A DNA stretch of 64,000 nucleotides from assembly GCA_046348585.1 (NCBI GenBank), contig JAXMDZ010000004.1, positions 124,001 through 188,000 of the forward strand. Direction: 5' to 3'. This DNA is from JADZAI01 sp046348585 (GTDB lineage: Bacteria; Pseudomonadota; Alphaproteobacteria; Micropepsales; Micropepsaceae). The notes beneath the pieces were generated by a model. The model did not search any database, was not told the DNA's origin, and saw only the letters and a program-made list of their open reading frames with translations. Shown here piece by piece: positions 17,392 to 25,383 of the stretch (positions within the stretch are counted from its first letter, which is position 1; each line of letters begins with the position of its first letter). The position numbers were made by a program, and so were the translations under genes.

Positions 17392-18507
17392 TCACAGAAG
17401 GCTCAACTGGCCCGCGCGGGCGGCGCGCGAGGGCTTGAGGAACTGCGTGGCGTCCAACGGAAAGGACTGCGCGTTGAGGCCGAGACGCCGGGCGGCGGTG
17501 CGGAAGCGCTGGCCTATCAGCCGGGCGAACGGCCCGGTTCCGGTCTGGCGGACGCCCCAGTTCGGATCGTAGTCGCGCCCGCCCCGCATCCCCCGCACCA
17601 GCGACATGACATGGGCCGCCTTGTCCGGGACATGGGTCTCCAGCCACTCGCGGAAGAGATCCTTGATCTCCAGAGGCAGGCGCAGGACCACATAGCCCGC
17701 CGCCTTCGCCCCCGCCCCGGCGGCGGCGGCGAGGATCGCCTCCAATTCGCTGTCGTTGAGCGCCGGGATCAGCGGCGCGGTCATCACGGCGGCCGGGATG
17801 CCGGCGCGGGCGAGCGCCCGGATCGCGTCCAGCCGCTTCGCGGGCGAGGAGGCCCGCGGCTCCATCGTGCGGGCGAGGCCGGGGTCGAGCGTGGTGACCG
17901 AGACGGCGACCTTGGCGAGACCCTTGGCCGCCATCGGGGCGAGGATGTCGATGTCGCGGGTCACCAGATGCGACTTGGTGACGATGGCGACGGGGTGGTT
18001 GGTGCGGGCCAGCACCTCCAGCACCTGGCGGGTGAGCTGGTGACGGCGCTCCAGCGGCTGGTAGGGGTCGGTATTGGTGCCCAGCGCCAGGGTGCGCGGC
18101 GTATAGCCGGGGGCCGACAGTTCGGCTTCCAGCAGTTCGGCGGCGCGCGGCTTCACCAGGATGCGGGTCTCGAAATCGAGGCCGGGCGAGAAACCGAGCC
18201 AGGCATGGGTCGGCCGCGCGAAGCAATAGACGCAGCCGTGCTCGCAGCCGCGATAGGGATTGATCGAGCGGTCGAAGGTGAGGTCGGGCGACTGGTTGCG
18301 GGCGATGATGCTGCGCGAGGCGTCGTAGAGCACGGTGGTGCGCAGCTTCGGTTCGGCCTCCCCGGCTTCGCCGGGGCTCCAGCCGTCGTCCTCGCGGATA
18401 TGGGTGAAGCGCTCGTAACGCCCGTCCGCGTTGGACACGGCGCCGCGGCCCTTGCGGGGGTCGGGGACGGGCGGGGACGCCGCGCGGAGGGCGTTACGAG
18501 CGTTCAT
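17392..18507 (-). CDS. PA0069 family radical SAM protein
   Basis: This 371-residue radical SAM enzyme is related to spore photoproduct lyase-like proteins. The 4Fe-4S motif CEHGCVYCFAR (cysteines near 88, 92, 95) is followed by TNTDPYQPLERRHQLTR and a TIM-barrel body. The reaction of PA0069 proteins is not established. Just upstream lies a GAAC-N7-GAAC box, the alphaproteobacterial LexA target, so SOS control and a DNA-repair role are plausible. The start ATG is at 18507. Confidence 0.9.
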   Translation of the reverse strand: MNARNALRAASPPVPDPRKGRGAVSNADGRYERFTHIREDDGWSPGEAGEAEPKLRTTVLYDASRSIIARNQSPDLTFDRSINPYRGCEHGCVYCFARPTHAWLGFSPGLDFETRILVKPRAAELLEAELSAPGYTPRTLALGTNTDPYQPLERRHQLTRQVLEVLARTNHPVAIVTKSHLVTRDIDILAPMAAKGLAKVAVSVTTLDPGLARTMEPRASSPAKRLDAIRALARAGIPAAVMTAPLIPALNDSELEAILAAAAGAGAKAAGYVVLRLPLEIKDLFREWLETHVPDKAAHVMSLVRGMRGGRDYDPNWGVRQTGTGPFARLIGQRFRTAARRLGLNAQSFPLDATQFLKPSRAARAGQLSLL

Positions 18508-18530
18508 GGGGAGAGAATAATCCCAGAAAG

Positions 18531-18545
18531 GAACAAATCAAGAAC
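18531..18545. promoter_or_regulatory. Putative LexA (SOS) box, GAAC-N7-GAAC
   Basis: GAAC at 18531-18534 and GAAC at 18542-18545 are separated by exactly seven bases (AAATCAA). On the minus strand this reads GTTC-N7-GTTC, the LexA box of Caulobacter and relatives. It lies 23 bases before the radical SAM start codon and overlaps a possible -35 (TTGATT) that has TATTCT 16 bases later, so LexA would block transcription. Confidence 0.65.
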
Positions 18546-18665
18546 TTATCGCCCCGACCGATCGCATATCCACAGGTTGCGGACGGCGGCCTTTGACGCG
18601 CCGGGCGATGGGTGCCCATGCTGCCTTTAAAGACGGGCCGGCGAACGGCTCCGGGGGAGGAACTC

Positions 18666-18857
18666 ATGAAGACCGCACTGACGATCCTCGGCGTCCTGCT
18701 GCTTCTCTCCGGCCTGCTCTGGGCCGGTCAGGGGCTCGGCTGGATCATGTGGCCCAAGTCCAGCTTCATGCTGGCGCAGATCAAATGGGCCTATATCGGC
18801 GGCGCGACCGCGCTGGCCGGGCTGGCGCTTCTGGCCTTCGTCCGGCAGCGACGCTGA
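18666..18857 (+). CDS. Small hypothetical membrane protein
   Basis: The 63-residue product has two hydrophobic segments (ALTILGVLLLLSGLLWAGQG and YIGGATALAGLALLAFV) joined by a short loop with MWPKSSFM, ending in RQRR. The ATG at 18666 has a strong GGGGGAGGAA site, which is why the upstream in-frame methionines are rejected. It is probably an inner-membrane protein with cytoplasmic C-terminus. No family or function is recognised. Confidence 0.7.
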   Translation: MKTALTILGVLLLLSGLLWAGQGLGWIMWPKSSFMLAQIKWAYIGGATALAGLALLAFVRQRR

Positions 18858-18964
18858 CCGCCGTGTGTGCGATTCGTCGCAGTTTCCAGCACCCCGGCCG
18901 TGCTTGCCTTGACTCACGGCGGCGTGCGCGGCACGAGGCGTCAAACCCGTAGGCGCTCTAGGGA

Positions 18965-18999
18965 CAATGCCGGAAAACCGGCATTGCGCCCTCGGGCGC
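18965..18999. promoter_or_regulatory. Two adjacent perfect hairpins in the leader of the OMP gene
   Basis: CAATGCCGG (18965-18973), an AAAA loop and CCGGCATTG (18978-18986) form a perfect 9-base stem. GCGCCC (18986-18991) and GGGCGC (18994-18999) form a second stem directly after it. They lie 34 bases before the OMP start and could be an attenuator, an mRNA-stability structure or a terminator for the small membrane gene. Confidence 0.6.
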
Positions 19000-19033
19000 G
19001 ATAACCAAACGGGATCACGAGGAGGCATTGGGG

Positions 19034-19825
19034 ATGAGAATGATCCGGATCGCGCGGGCCGCTTTGTCCGCTGCCGCCGTCGCGGCGGCGCCGCTTGCGG
19101 CCGCCGAAACGTCTTTCGAGGGCGGCTATATCGGCGGCTCGATCGGCCATAGCTGGCGCGACTCGACCTGGACGACCACTTGCACCGGCGTCAACGACGG
19201 CGTGAACCTGCTCTACTGCAACACCGACTCGCCGCGCCTGCCGCAGGGCAATCCGGCCGATATCGACGCGCAGGGCGCGCAGTTCGGCCTGCTGGCGGGC
19301 TACGACATGCGCCTCGGCGGAAACTGGGTCGGCGGCATCGAGGCCGACCTGAACTGGGCCGACGCCGAAGGCTCGATCGGCAATTTTCCGGGCACCTGGT
19401 TTCCGGGGGACAATCCCGCTGCCATCGCCCGCAATCTGGTGTCGGTGACCACCGACTGGGGCGGTTCGCTGCGCTTGCGGCTCGGCATCGTCACCGGCGA
19501 CACGTTGATCTACGGCACCGGCGGCGCGGCGTTCCAGCATGTGGAGATGTTCGGGCGCTGCGGCGCGGCCGACATGGTGACGCCCTTCTGCGGCAATCGT
19601 CCCAATGCCGACTCGGCCACGGAAACAAGGTGGGGCTGGACGCTGGGCGCTGGCGTCGAAACCGTCATCGCCGCCGACTGGACCGCGCGGGTCGAGTATC
19701 GCTACGCCGATTTCGGCGACATGAGCTATACGCACGCCGCCGGGACCATCAACGAGATCGGCGCAGAGGCGAGCGTCGCCACCAGCGTCGTTACGCTGGG
19801 GATCGTCTATCGCTTCGGCAAATAG
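19034..19825 (+). CDS. Outer membrane beta-barrel protein (Omp25/Omp31-like)
   Basis: A signal peptide (IRIARAALSAAAVAAAPLAAA) is followed by an eight-strand barrel-like sequence beginning FEGGYIGGSIGHSW, with alternating strands such as AGYDMRLGGNWVGGIEADLNW and ARVEYRYADFGDMSYT, ending in ...LGIVYRFGK rather than the usual terminal aromatic. Four cysteines may form disulfides. The ATG at 19034 is chosen because GAGGAGG ends 8 bases upstream; 19040 is an alternative. Such proteins are abundant porin-like or adhesive surface proteins in Alphaproteobacteria. Confidence 0.85.
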   Translation: MRMIRIARAALSAAAVAAAPLAAAETSFEGGYIGGSIGHSWRDSTWTTTCTGVNDGVNLLYCNTDSPRLPQGNPADIDAQGAQFGLLAGYDMRLGGNWVGGIEADLNWADAEGSIGNFPGTWFPGDNPAAIARNLVSVTTDWGGSLRLRLGIVTGDTLIYGTGGAAFQHVEMFGRCGAADMVTPFCGNRPNADSATETRWGWTLGAGVETVIAADWTARVEYRYADFGDMSYTHAAGTINEIGAEASVATSVVTLGIVYRFGK

Positions 19826-19906
19826 CCGGACCGCGACCCCAGGTCGCGTTCTCCGAGGCCCCGATACACGCTCTGCTTGCGGCGATGGGGAGATCAGGAG
19901 AGCACG

Positions 19907-20158
19907 ATGACGAGTACGACGAAGCGCATGGCGATGGCGTCCGTTCTGGTGGGGGCGGTCGCCGCCGCATTCGCGGCCGGGGTCTCGACGGCCCGCCAGC
20001 CGGCGATGCGCAATGCGCTTGAGAATCTGCGCGAGGCCCGGGCCAATCTGCAGAACGCCACCTCCGACAAGGGCGGCCACCGGGTCGAGGCGATCCGCCT
20101 GACCGATCTGGCGATCGCCCAGGTTCTCGCCGGGATCGAGGCCGGGGCCGACGACTGA
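19907..20158 (+). CDS. Small hypothetical protein with N-terminal membrane segment
   Basis: This 83-residue protein has a basic N-terminus and a hydrophobic segment (MASVLVGAVAAAFAAGVSTA), then an amphipathic helical domain (ALENLREARANLQNATSDKGGHRVEAIRLTDLAIAQV). The pattern of leucine/alanine-rich helices and the KGGHR motif occurs in small conserved proteins of Alphaproteobacteria without known function. The ATG at 19907 is preceded by GGAG. It is likely secreted or anchored in the inner membrane. Confidence 0.7.
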   Translation: MTSTTKRMAMASVLVGAVAAAFAAGVSTARQPAMRNALENLREARANLQNATSDKGGHRVEAIRLTDLAIAQVLAGIEAGADD

Positions 20159-20198
20159 GAGTTGATCGGGGGCGGAGACGCGGGCCATAAAGGGGCCC

Positions 20199-20891
20199 GT
20201 GATCTCCGTCGTCGTCCCCACCCTGAACGCCGAAAACGGCCTGGTGCGCGCGCTGTCGAGCCTGCTCGAAGCGGCGATGCGCGGCCTCGTGCGCGACGTC
20301 GTGGTCGCCGACGGCGGTTCGACCGACCTGACGCTGGAGATCGCCGAGGATGCCGGCTGCACCATCGTGCATGCCGGGACCAGCACGAGGGGCGGTCTGA
20401 TGGACGCCGGCGCGCGCGCCGCAAAAGGCCCGTGGCTGCTCTTCCTTCACGCCGACACTGCGCTTGAGGCGGGGTGGGACGGCGAAGCCTATCACTTCGT
20501 TCGCGAGGGAAATCCCGGCCGCGCCGCCACCTTCCGCTTCGCCCTGGACGACAAACGCTGGTCCGCGCGGCGGGCGGAGCTGATCTACCGGCTGCGCAAT
20601 CGCGTGCTGGCGCTGCCCTATGGCGATCAGGGCCTGCTGATTTCGAAGGCGCAGTACGAGCGGCTCGGCGGCTTCAAGGATCTGCCGCTGCTGGACGACG
20701 TGGATTTCGTGACGCGCTTCAAGCGTTTCGCCGGGCGCGCCGCGCTGACCCCGCTGGCGGCCCGGGCGGTGACGAGCGGAGCGCGCTATCGCCGCGAGTT
20801 CTCGGCGCTGAAGCCGCTGCGCAATCTGTCGATGCTGGCCCTTTACGGCCTCGGCGTCAGCCCGGAGCGGCTGGCCCGAATCTACCGCTGA
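20199..20891 (+). CDS. Family 2 glycosyltransferase
   Basis: The 230-residue product has the GT-A fold start MISVVVPTLNAENGLVRAL, the nucleotide-binding DGGSTDLTLEIAEDAGC, a DxD-like HADTALEAG and a late LPLLDDVDF acidic block. It resembles the short single-domain transferases annotated as TIGR04283-like. The start is a GTG at 20199. It converges with moaB with no gap between the stops. The sugar donor and acceptor are unknown. Confidence 0.85.
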   Translation: MISVVVPTLNAENGLVRALSSLLEAAMRGLVRDVVVADGGSTDLTLEIAEDAGCTIVHAGTSTRGGLMDAGARAAKGPWLLFLHADTALEAGWDGEAYHFVREGNPGRAATFRFALDDKRWSARRAELIYRLRNRVLALPYGDQGLLISKAQYERLGGFKDLPLLDDVDFVTRFKRFAGRAALTPLAARAVTSGARYRREFSALKPLRNLSMLALYGLGVSPERLARIYR

Positions 20892-21443
20892 TCAGCGCTC
20901 CATCAGGCGCGGCATGATGTCGACGAAATTGCAGGGCCGGTGACGGCTGTCGAGCTGGTATTTCAGGATGTGGTCCCAGCCGTCCCTGACGCCGCCCGAG
21001 GAACCCGGAAGGCAGAAGAGATAGGTGCCGTTGGCGACGCCAGCGCAGGCCCGCGACTGCACCGTCGAGGTGCCGATCGACATGTAGCTGATGAGATGGA
21101 AGATCGCCGAGAAACCGTCGATCTCCTTCTCGAACAATGCGCGGAAGGCTTCCACCGTCACGTCGCGGCCGGTGAGGCCGGTGCCGCCCGTCGAGATGAC
21201 GACGTCGATCAGCGGATCGGCGATCCAGTTGCGCGCCTGGCCGTGGATCAGTTCCACGTCGTCGCGCACCAATGCGCGGGCGGCGAGGATGTGCCCCGCC
21301 TCGGTCAGCCGTTCGACCAGCGTGTCGCCGGACTTGTCGTCCTCCGGCCCGCGCGTGTCGCTGACGGTGAGGACGGCGATGCGCACCGGATGGAACGGCA
21401 GCCGCTCGTCGATGCGCGGCGCCGGGGCGAGGGAAGGGGTCAC
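20892..21443 (-). CDS. moaB: Molybdopterin adenylyltransferase-type protein MoaB
   Basis: This MogA/MoaB family protein adenylylates molybdopterin during molybdenum cofactor synthesis. It shows ILTVSDTRGPEDDKSGDTL, VISTGGTGLTGRDVTVEAF and the conserved CLPGSSGGVRDGWDHI. The length, 183 residues, is normal. The GTG start at 21443 overlaps the stop of the uracil-DNA glycosylase gene by four bases (GTGA), indicating co-translation. No other molybdenum cofactor genes are in the window. Confidence 0.92.
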   Translation of the reverse strand: MTPSLAPAPRIDERLPFHPVRIAVLTVSDTRGPEDDKSGDTLVERLTEAGHILAARALVRDDVELIHGQARNWIADPLIDVVISTGGTGLTGRDVTVEAFRALFEKEIDGFSAIFHLISYMSIGTSTVQSRACAGVANGTYLFCLPGSSGGVRDGWDHILKYQLDSRHRPCNFVDIMPRLMER

Positions 21444-22315
21444 GCGAAGCTCTCCAGTCGTTCGGCTACCGCCAGGAAGTCGCGCCAGACATAGCGCTTG
21501 TTCAGCGGCTGGCGCAGCAGGGCGGCAGGGTGAAAAGTCGCCATCGCCTGGCAGAGATGGCCGCCGGCGTTGAGGTTGTGCCAGGTGCCGCGCAGGCGCG
21601 TGATCCCCTCTGTGGTGTTAAGCAGATTTCGGGCTGCGGTCGCTCCCAGAGCCACGACGATCTTCGGCCTTACCAACGCGATGTGGCGCAGCAAAAAGGG
21701 CAGGCAGACGCTGGCCTCGGCGAGGGCCGGTTCGCGGTTGTCGGGCGGCCGCCAGGGCAGGACGTTGACGATGTAGGCGCTGGAGCGGTCGCGCCCGATG
21801 CCTGCGAGAAAGCGGTCGAGCAGCTGGCCCGAGACGCCGACGAAGGGGAGGCCGCGCTCGTCCTCGTCGCGGCCGGGGGCCTCGCCGACGAACATCAGAT
21901 CGGCCGCCGGATTGCCGTCGGCGAAGACGAGGTTTTTCGCGGCCTTCTTGAGCGGGCAGCCCTCGAAGCGTTCGAGCGCCGCGCGCAGTTCGGCGAGCGT
22001 CGTCGCGGCTTCGGCGAGAGCACGGGCCGATTGCGGGTCGGCCGAACGGTCGAGCGCGGCGGCGGGCCGCAGCGCCGCATCGATCTGGCGCGCCGTGCCG
22101 GATTCGTAAGGGGGGCGGTCGGAGGCCGGGCGCGGCGGTTCGCGGCGCGGCTCGGCGGCGGCGCGCGCGGCGGGACGCTCGGCCGGGCGCTCTGCGAGCG
22201 GGGCGGGCGCGGCGGCGTAGCGGTCGACCGGCGCTTCCAGCACCGCGTCGTCGGCGCCGACATCGCGCAGCCAGGCGAGGGCGGTGAGCGCGTCGAGGGC
22301 GGCGGCGTCGGACAT
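21440..22315 (-). CDS. Uracil-DNA glycosylase, family 4-like
   Basis: The C-terminal ~200 residues form an FeS-type uracil-DNA glycosylase that removes uracil from DNA. The catalytic loop MFVGEAPGRDEDERGLPFVG, a later ATFHPAALLRQP histidine block and cysteines in GCPL and ASVCLPF agree with family 4. The first ~90 residues are a Pro/Ala/Arg-rich linker often seen in alphaproteobacterial members. The ATG is at 22315. It is translationally coupled to moaB downstream. Confidence 0.92.
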   Translation of the reverse strand: MSDAAALDALTALAWLRDVGADDAVLEAPVDRYAAAPAPLAERPAERPAARAAAEPRREPPRPASDRPPYESGTARQIDAALRPAAALDRSADPQSARALAEAATTLAELRAALERFEGCPLKKAAKNLVFADGNPAADLMFVGEAPGRDEDERGLPFVGVSGQLLDRFLAGIGRDRSSAYIVNVLPWRPPDNREPALAEASVCLPFLLRHIALVRPKIVVALGATAARNLLNTTEGITRLRGTWHNLNAGGHLCQAMATFHPAALLRQPLNKRYVWRDFLAVAERLESFA

Positions 22316-22372
22316 GGCCGGAGCCTAGCGCGCGCGACGCCGCCGAACAATTCGGCCGCACGATTTGGCCGC

Positions 22373-23104
22373 TCAGGCCGGAAGGCCTGCGCCGCCGCGC
22401 AGGACCGCCTCGGCCTCGGGCGTGTAGCCGTTTCCCGCGCCGTGGAGGACGAGGCCGGGCAGAAGCGCGAAGGGTGCGCGGCTGCCCGCCTGCGCCCTGA
22501 CGAGGACGCGCTTCGCGGGCACGCCGGGGCGCGGCCAGAGGGGGAAGACGCCGATGCCGCCGAACCCCCTGGCGAGCGCCGCGAGGAGCGCCGGGAGCCG
22601 CTCGGCCGGGACGATGGCGGTGAGGCGTCCCCTGGGCGCGAGATGCGCGCGGGCGCACGTCACCCAGCGCGACAGGGCCTGCGCGTCGGCGATGTGGGCG
22701 AGGCGCTTGCCGGCGTCGGGCGGGGCGTCGTCGGTTCCTTCGACGAAGAAGGGCGGGTTCATCATGGCATGATCGAAACGCCCGGCGTCGAGGCCGGGGG
22801 GAGGGTCTTCCACCGCCCCCGCGAGGAACCGGACGCGCCCCGCCAGATCGTTGGCCGCGGCGTTCCGGGCTGCCAGCGCCACGAGATCGGCCTGAAGTTC
22901 AAGCCCGGTGACGGCGACGCCCTCGACCCGGCAGGCGAGGCAGAGCGCCGCGACGCCGGCCCCGCTGCCCAGTTCCAGAACGCTCTCGCCGGGGCGGGCG
23001 GGAACGGCGGCGGCCAGCATCACGCTGTCCACCCCGGCGCGGAATCCGCTGGCGGGCTGGTCAAGGGTCAGCCTGCCGCCCAGGAAGGCGTCGCGTGTCG
23101 TCAT
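22373..23104 (-). CDS. TrmN6-like SAM-dependent methyltransferase
   Basis: The product resembles tRNA1(Val) A37 N6-methyltransferases. The SAM-binding motif is VLELGSGAGVAALCLA, and the amino-methyltransferase motif is MMNPPFF (NPPF), which marks N6-adenine or glutamine modification. The N-terminus DAFLGGRLTLDQPASGFRAG is characteristic. Length is 243 residues. Its ATG overlaps the DUF2007 stop by four bases. The exact substrate is inferred only from family resemblance. Confidence 0.85.
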   Translation of the reverse strand: MTTRDAFLGGRLTLDQPASGFRAGVDSVMLAAAVPARPGESVLELGSGAGVAALCLACRVEGVAVTGLELQADLVALAARNAAANDLAGRVRFLAGAVEDPPPGLDAGRFDHAMMNPPFFVEGTDDAPPDAGKRLAHIADAQALSRWVTCARAHLAPRGRLTAIVPAERLPALLAALARGFGGIGVFPLWPRPGVPAKRVLVRAQAGSRAPFALLPGLVLHGAGNGYTPEAEAVLRGGAGLPA

Positions 23105-23364
23105 ACCTCGCCGTCGTCGCCTTCCGTATCCGGCCCGGCCGCAGCGGCCGCGCGCTCGGCCTCGGCCAGCGCCGCGTCGAGCGCCGCCTTCGCCGGCCCG
23201 CCCTGGTCGTCGGGCACCAGCAGGCGGCGGGGGATGGCGGCGATCGAGCCGTCGAGGATCGACATGTGGGTGTCGGCGACGAAGGGATCGAAGCCGGCCT
23301 CGGCGAGGATCGCCTCGGCGAAGGACAGCAGCACCGGATCGGTGGTCCGCAGCAGTTCAACCAT
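23101..23364 (-). CDS. DUF2007 domain-containing protein
   Basis: This 87-residue protein begins MVELLRTTDPVLLSFAEAIL and continues EAGFDPFVADTHMSILDGS, the DUF2007 pattern (a putative signal-transducing fold of unknown role). An acidic tail (DTEGDDGEV) follows. The ATG at 23364 is chosen because the longer open frame runs into the divergent polyprenyl synthase gene. It overlaps the methyltransferase start. Confidence 0.85.
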   Translation of the reverse strand: MVELLRTTDPVLLSFAEAILAEAGFDPFVADTHMSILDGSIAAIPRRLLVPDDQGGPAKAALDAALAEAERAAAAAGPDTEGDDGEV

Positions 23365-23472
23365 GCCGCCCTCTTGCGCTTGACCCGCCGCCTGCGGCTG
23401 ACCATGTTGCCGCAAGATGGGGGCAGGCGGGGGCACAAGGCAACCCGCGCCCGGGGATATGGATCGACGCTC

Positions 23473-24492
23473 TTGAGCGCAGCCGCTCGCACCGACACGC
23501 CGCCCGCCGCCGCGCCCGACGCGCTGGACGATCTCATCGCGCTGGTGGCGCGCGACATGGAGGCGGTCAACGCCACCATCGTCGAGCGCATGGCGAGCGA
23601 CGTGCCGATGATCCCGGCGCTGGCCGGGCACCTGATCCAGTCGGGCGGCAAGCGGCTGCGGCCGATCCTCACCCTCGCCGCCGCAGGTCTGTGCGGCTAT
23701 GAGGGGCGCGACCATATCCGCCTCGCCACCGCCGTGGAGTTCATCCACACCGCGACGCTGCTGCACGACGACGTGGTGGACAATTCGGCGCTGCGCCGGG
23801 GCCGCAAGGCGGCGCACATGATCTGGGGCAACCCGGCGAGCGTGCTGGTCGGCGATTTCCTCTATTCGCGCTCGTTCCAGCTGATGGTCGAGACCGGCTC
23901 GGTCGCCATTCTGGGCGTGCTCGCCAACGCTTCCGCGATCATCGCCGAGGGCGAGGTGATGCAGCTGGCGGCGGCCAAGAACCTGGAGACGACCGAGGAC
24001 ATCTATCTCAAGGTCATCGAATCCAAGACCGCCGCGCTGTTCGCCGCCGCCGCCGAAGTCGGCGCGATGGCGGCCGGGGCGGACGCGGCGAAGGTGACGG
24101 CGCTGGCCGATTACGGCCGCGCCATCGGCGTCGCCTTCCAGCTGGTCGACGACGCGCTCGACTATGCGGCCTCCACCGACACGATCGGCAAGAACGCCGG
24201 CGACGATTTCCGCGAAGGCAAGATCACGCTGCCGGTGATCCTCGCCTTCTCGCGCGGCGCGTCGGACGAGCGCGCCTTCTGGACGCGCGTCATCTCCGAG
24301 GACAAGCAGCGGGCCGAGGATTTCGACGCCGCCGTCGATCTCATCAAGCTGCGCGATGCGATCGAGGACACGCTGGCGCGCGCCGCGACCTACGCCAGGG
24401 CCGCGAAGGACGCGCTGGGACCTTTCGAGGACGGCCCCTACAAGCGCGCGCTGATGGCGCTCGCCGATTTCTGCGTGAGCCGGGCGTATTAG
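23473..24492 (+). CDS. Polyprenyl diphosphate synthase (octaprenyl-type)
   Basis: This trans-isoprenyl diphosphate synthase makes the long side chain of ubiquinone. The first aspartate-rich motif is LLHDDVVDNSALRRG and the second is QLVDDALDY; GGKRLRPILTLAAAGL binds the allylic substrate. The start is uncertain: a TTG at 23473 gives 339 residues beginning close to the conserved domain, and an ATG at 23404 gives a longer form. It is divergent from the DUF2007 gene and convergent with ispE. Chain length is inferred as C40-C50. Confidence 0.9.
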   Translation: MSAAARTDTPPAAAPDALDDLIALVARDMEAVNATIVERMASDVPMIPALAGHLIQSGGKRLRPILTLAAAGLCGYEGRDHIRLATAVEFIHTATLLHDDVVDNSALRRGRKAAHMIWGNPASVLVGDFLYSRSFQLMVETGSVAILGVLANASAIIAEGEVMQLAAAKNLETTEDIYLKVIESKTAALFAAAAEVGAMAAGADAAKVTALADYGRAIGVAFQLVDDALDYAASTDTIGKNAGDDFREGKITLPVILAFSRGASDERAFWTRVISEDKQRAEDFDAAVDLIKLRDAIEDTLARAATYARAAKDALGPFEDGPYKRALMALADFCVSRAY

Positions 24493-24495
24493 ACC

Positions 24496-25383
24496 TCAGC
24501 AATCCAGCCGCGTCGCCGCGATCCACCAGCCGGGGCGGGCGCGTTTGAGGGCGATGGCGGCGGCGGCGGCCGACGCGTCGTCGGCGAAGAGCGCGAAGCA
24601 GGTGGCGCCCGATCCCGACATGCGCGCGATGAGCGCGCCCGCCTGGGCTTTCAGCGCATAGAGCGCCTCGCCGATCTGCGGCGCGAGTGCGAGGGCCGGG
24701 GCTTCCAGGTCGTTGCCGGCCGCGGCGAGCACGGCGGCGAGATGGGCGCTGTCGCGGATCTCGGCGGGGAGCGCGACCGGGGCGGCCCCGCGGCGCTGGC
24801 CGAGACGGGCGAAGATTTCGGCGGTGGCGACCGGTACGCCCGGATTGCACAGCACCAGCGGCACGTCCGGCAGAGCGGGGCCGGGGGCGACGATCTCGCC
24901 GCGCCCCGACATGATCGCCGAACGGTTATAGACGCAGACCGGGACGTCCGAACCGAGCCCCGCGCCGATCTCCATGAGTTCGCCGGCGTCGGCGTCGAGG
25001 CTCCACAGCGCATCGAGCAGATGCAGCGTCGCGGCGGCGTCGGCCGAGCCGCCGCCGATGCCGGCGGCCGGCGGCAGAAGCTTCGTCAGATGAAGGCGCG
25101 CGCCGAGCGGCGGCTGCGCCCCCGCCGCGATCGCCGCCGTGCGCAGCGCCTCGGCGGCGCGCATGGCGATGTTTTCGCCGCCCGATGGCGTCTGGCTGCC
25201 GAACGGCCCGTCGACGGTCAGCGACAGCCCGCCTTCGGCGCGTTCCGCCTGGAGGCGGTCGCCGAGCGCGGCGAAGGCGACCCAGCTCATCAGGCCGTGA
25301 AAGCCGTCGCTCCGCCGCGTCCCGACATGCAGGAAGAGATTGATCTTCGCCCGCGCCAGGGCGTCGAGCCGCCGCTCGCTCAC
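24496..25383 (-). CDS. ispE: 4-diphosphocytidyl-2-C-methyl-D-erythritol kinase
   Basis: IspE phosphorylates CDP-methylerythritol in the MEP isoprenoid pathway. The GHMP kinase motifs are ALARAKINLFLHVGTR, LPPAAGIGGGSADAAATL (ATP loop) and IARMSGSGATCFALF. The GTG start at 25383 overlaps the stop of the TPR gene (GTGA), so the longer frame upstream is rejected. Length is 295 residues. The neighbouring polyprenyl synthase uses products of the same pathway. Confidence 0.95.
   Translation of the reverse strand: MSERRLDALARAKINLFLHVGTRRSDGFHGLMSWVAFAALGDRLQAERAEGGLSLTVDGPFGSQTPSGGENIAMRAAEALRTAAIAAGAQPPLGARLHLTKLLPPAAGIGGGSADAAATLHLLDALWSLDADAGELMEIGAGLGSDVPVCVYNRSAIMSGRGEIVAPGPALPDVPLVLCNPGVPVATAEIFARLGQRRGAAPVALPAEIRDSAHLAAVLAAAGNDLEAPALALAPQIGEALYALKAQAGALIARMSGSGATCFALFADDASAAAAAIALKRARPGWWIAATRLDC

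Noticed and set aside
18565..18582. Possible DnaA box (ATATCCACAGG) near 18570
   Set aside because: A single near-match without clusters, an A+T-rich unwinding element or replication genes is not enough to call an origin.
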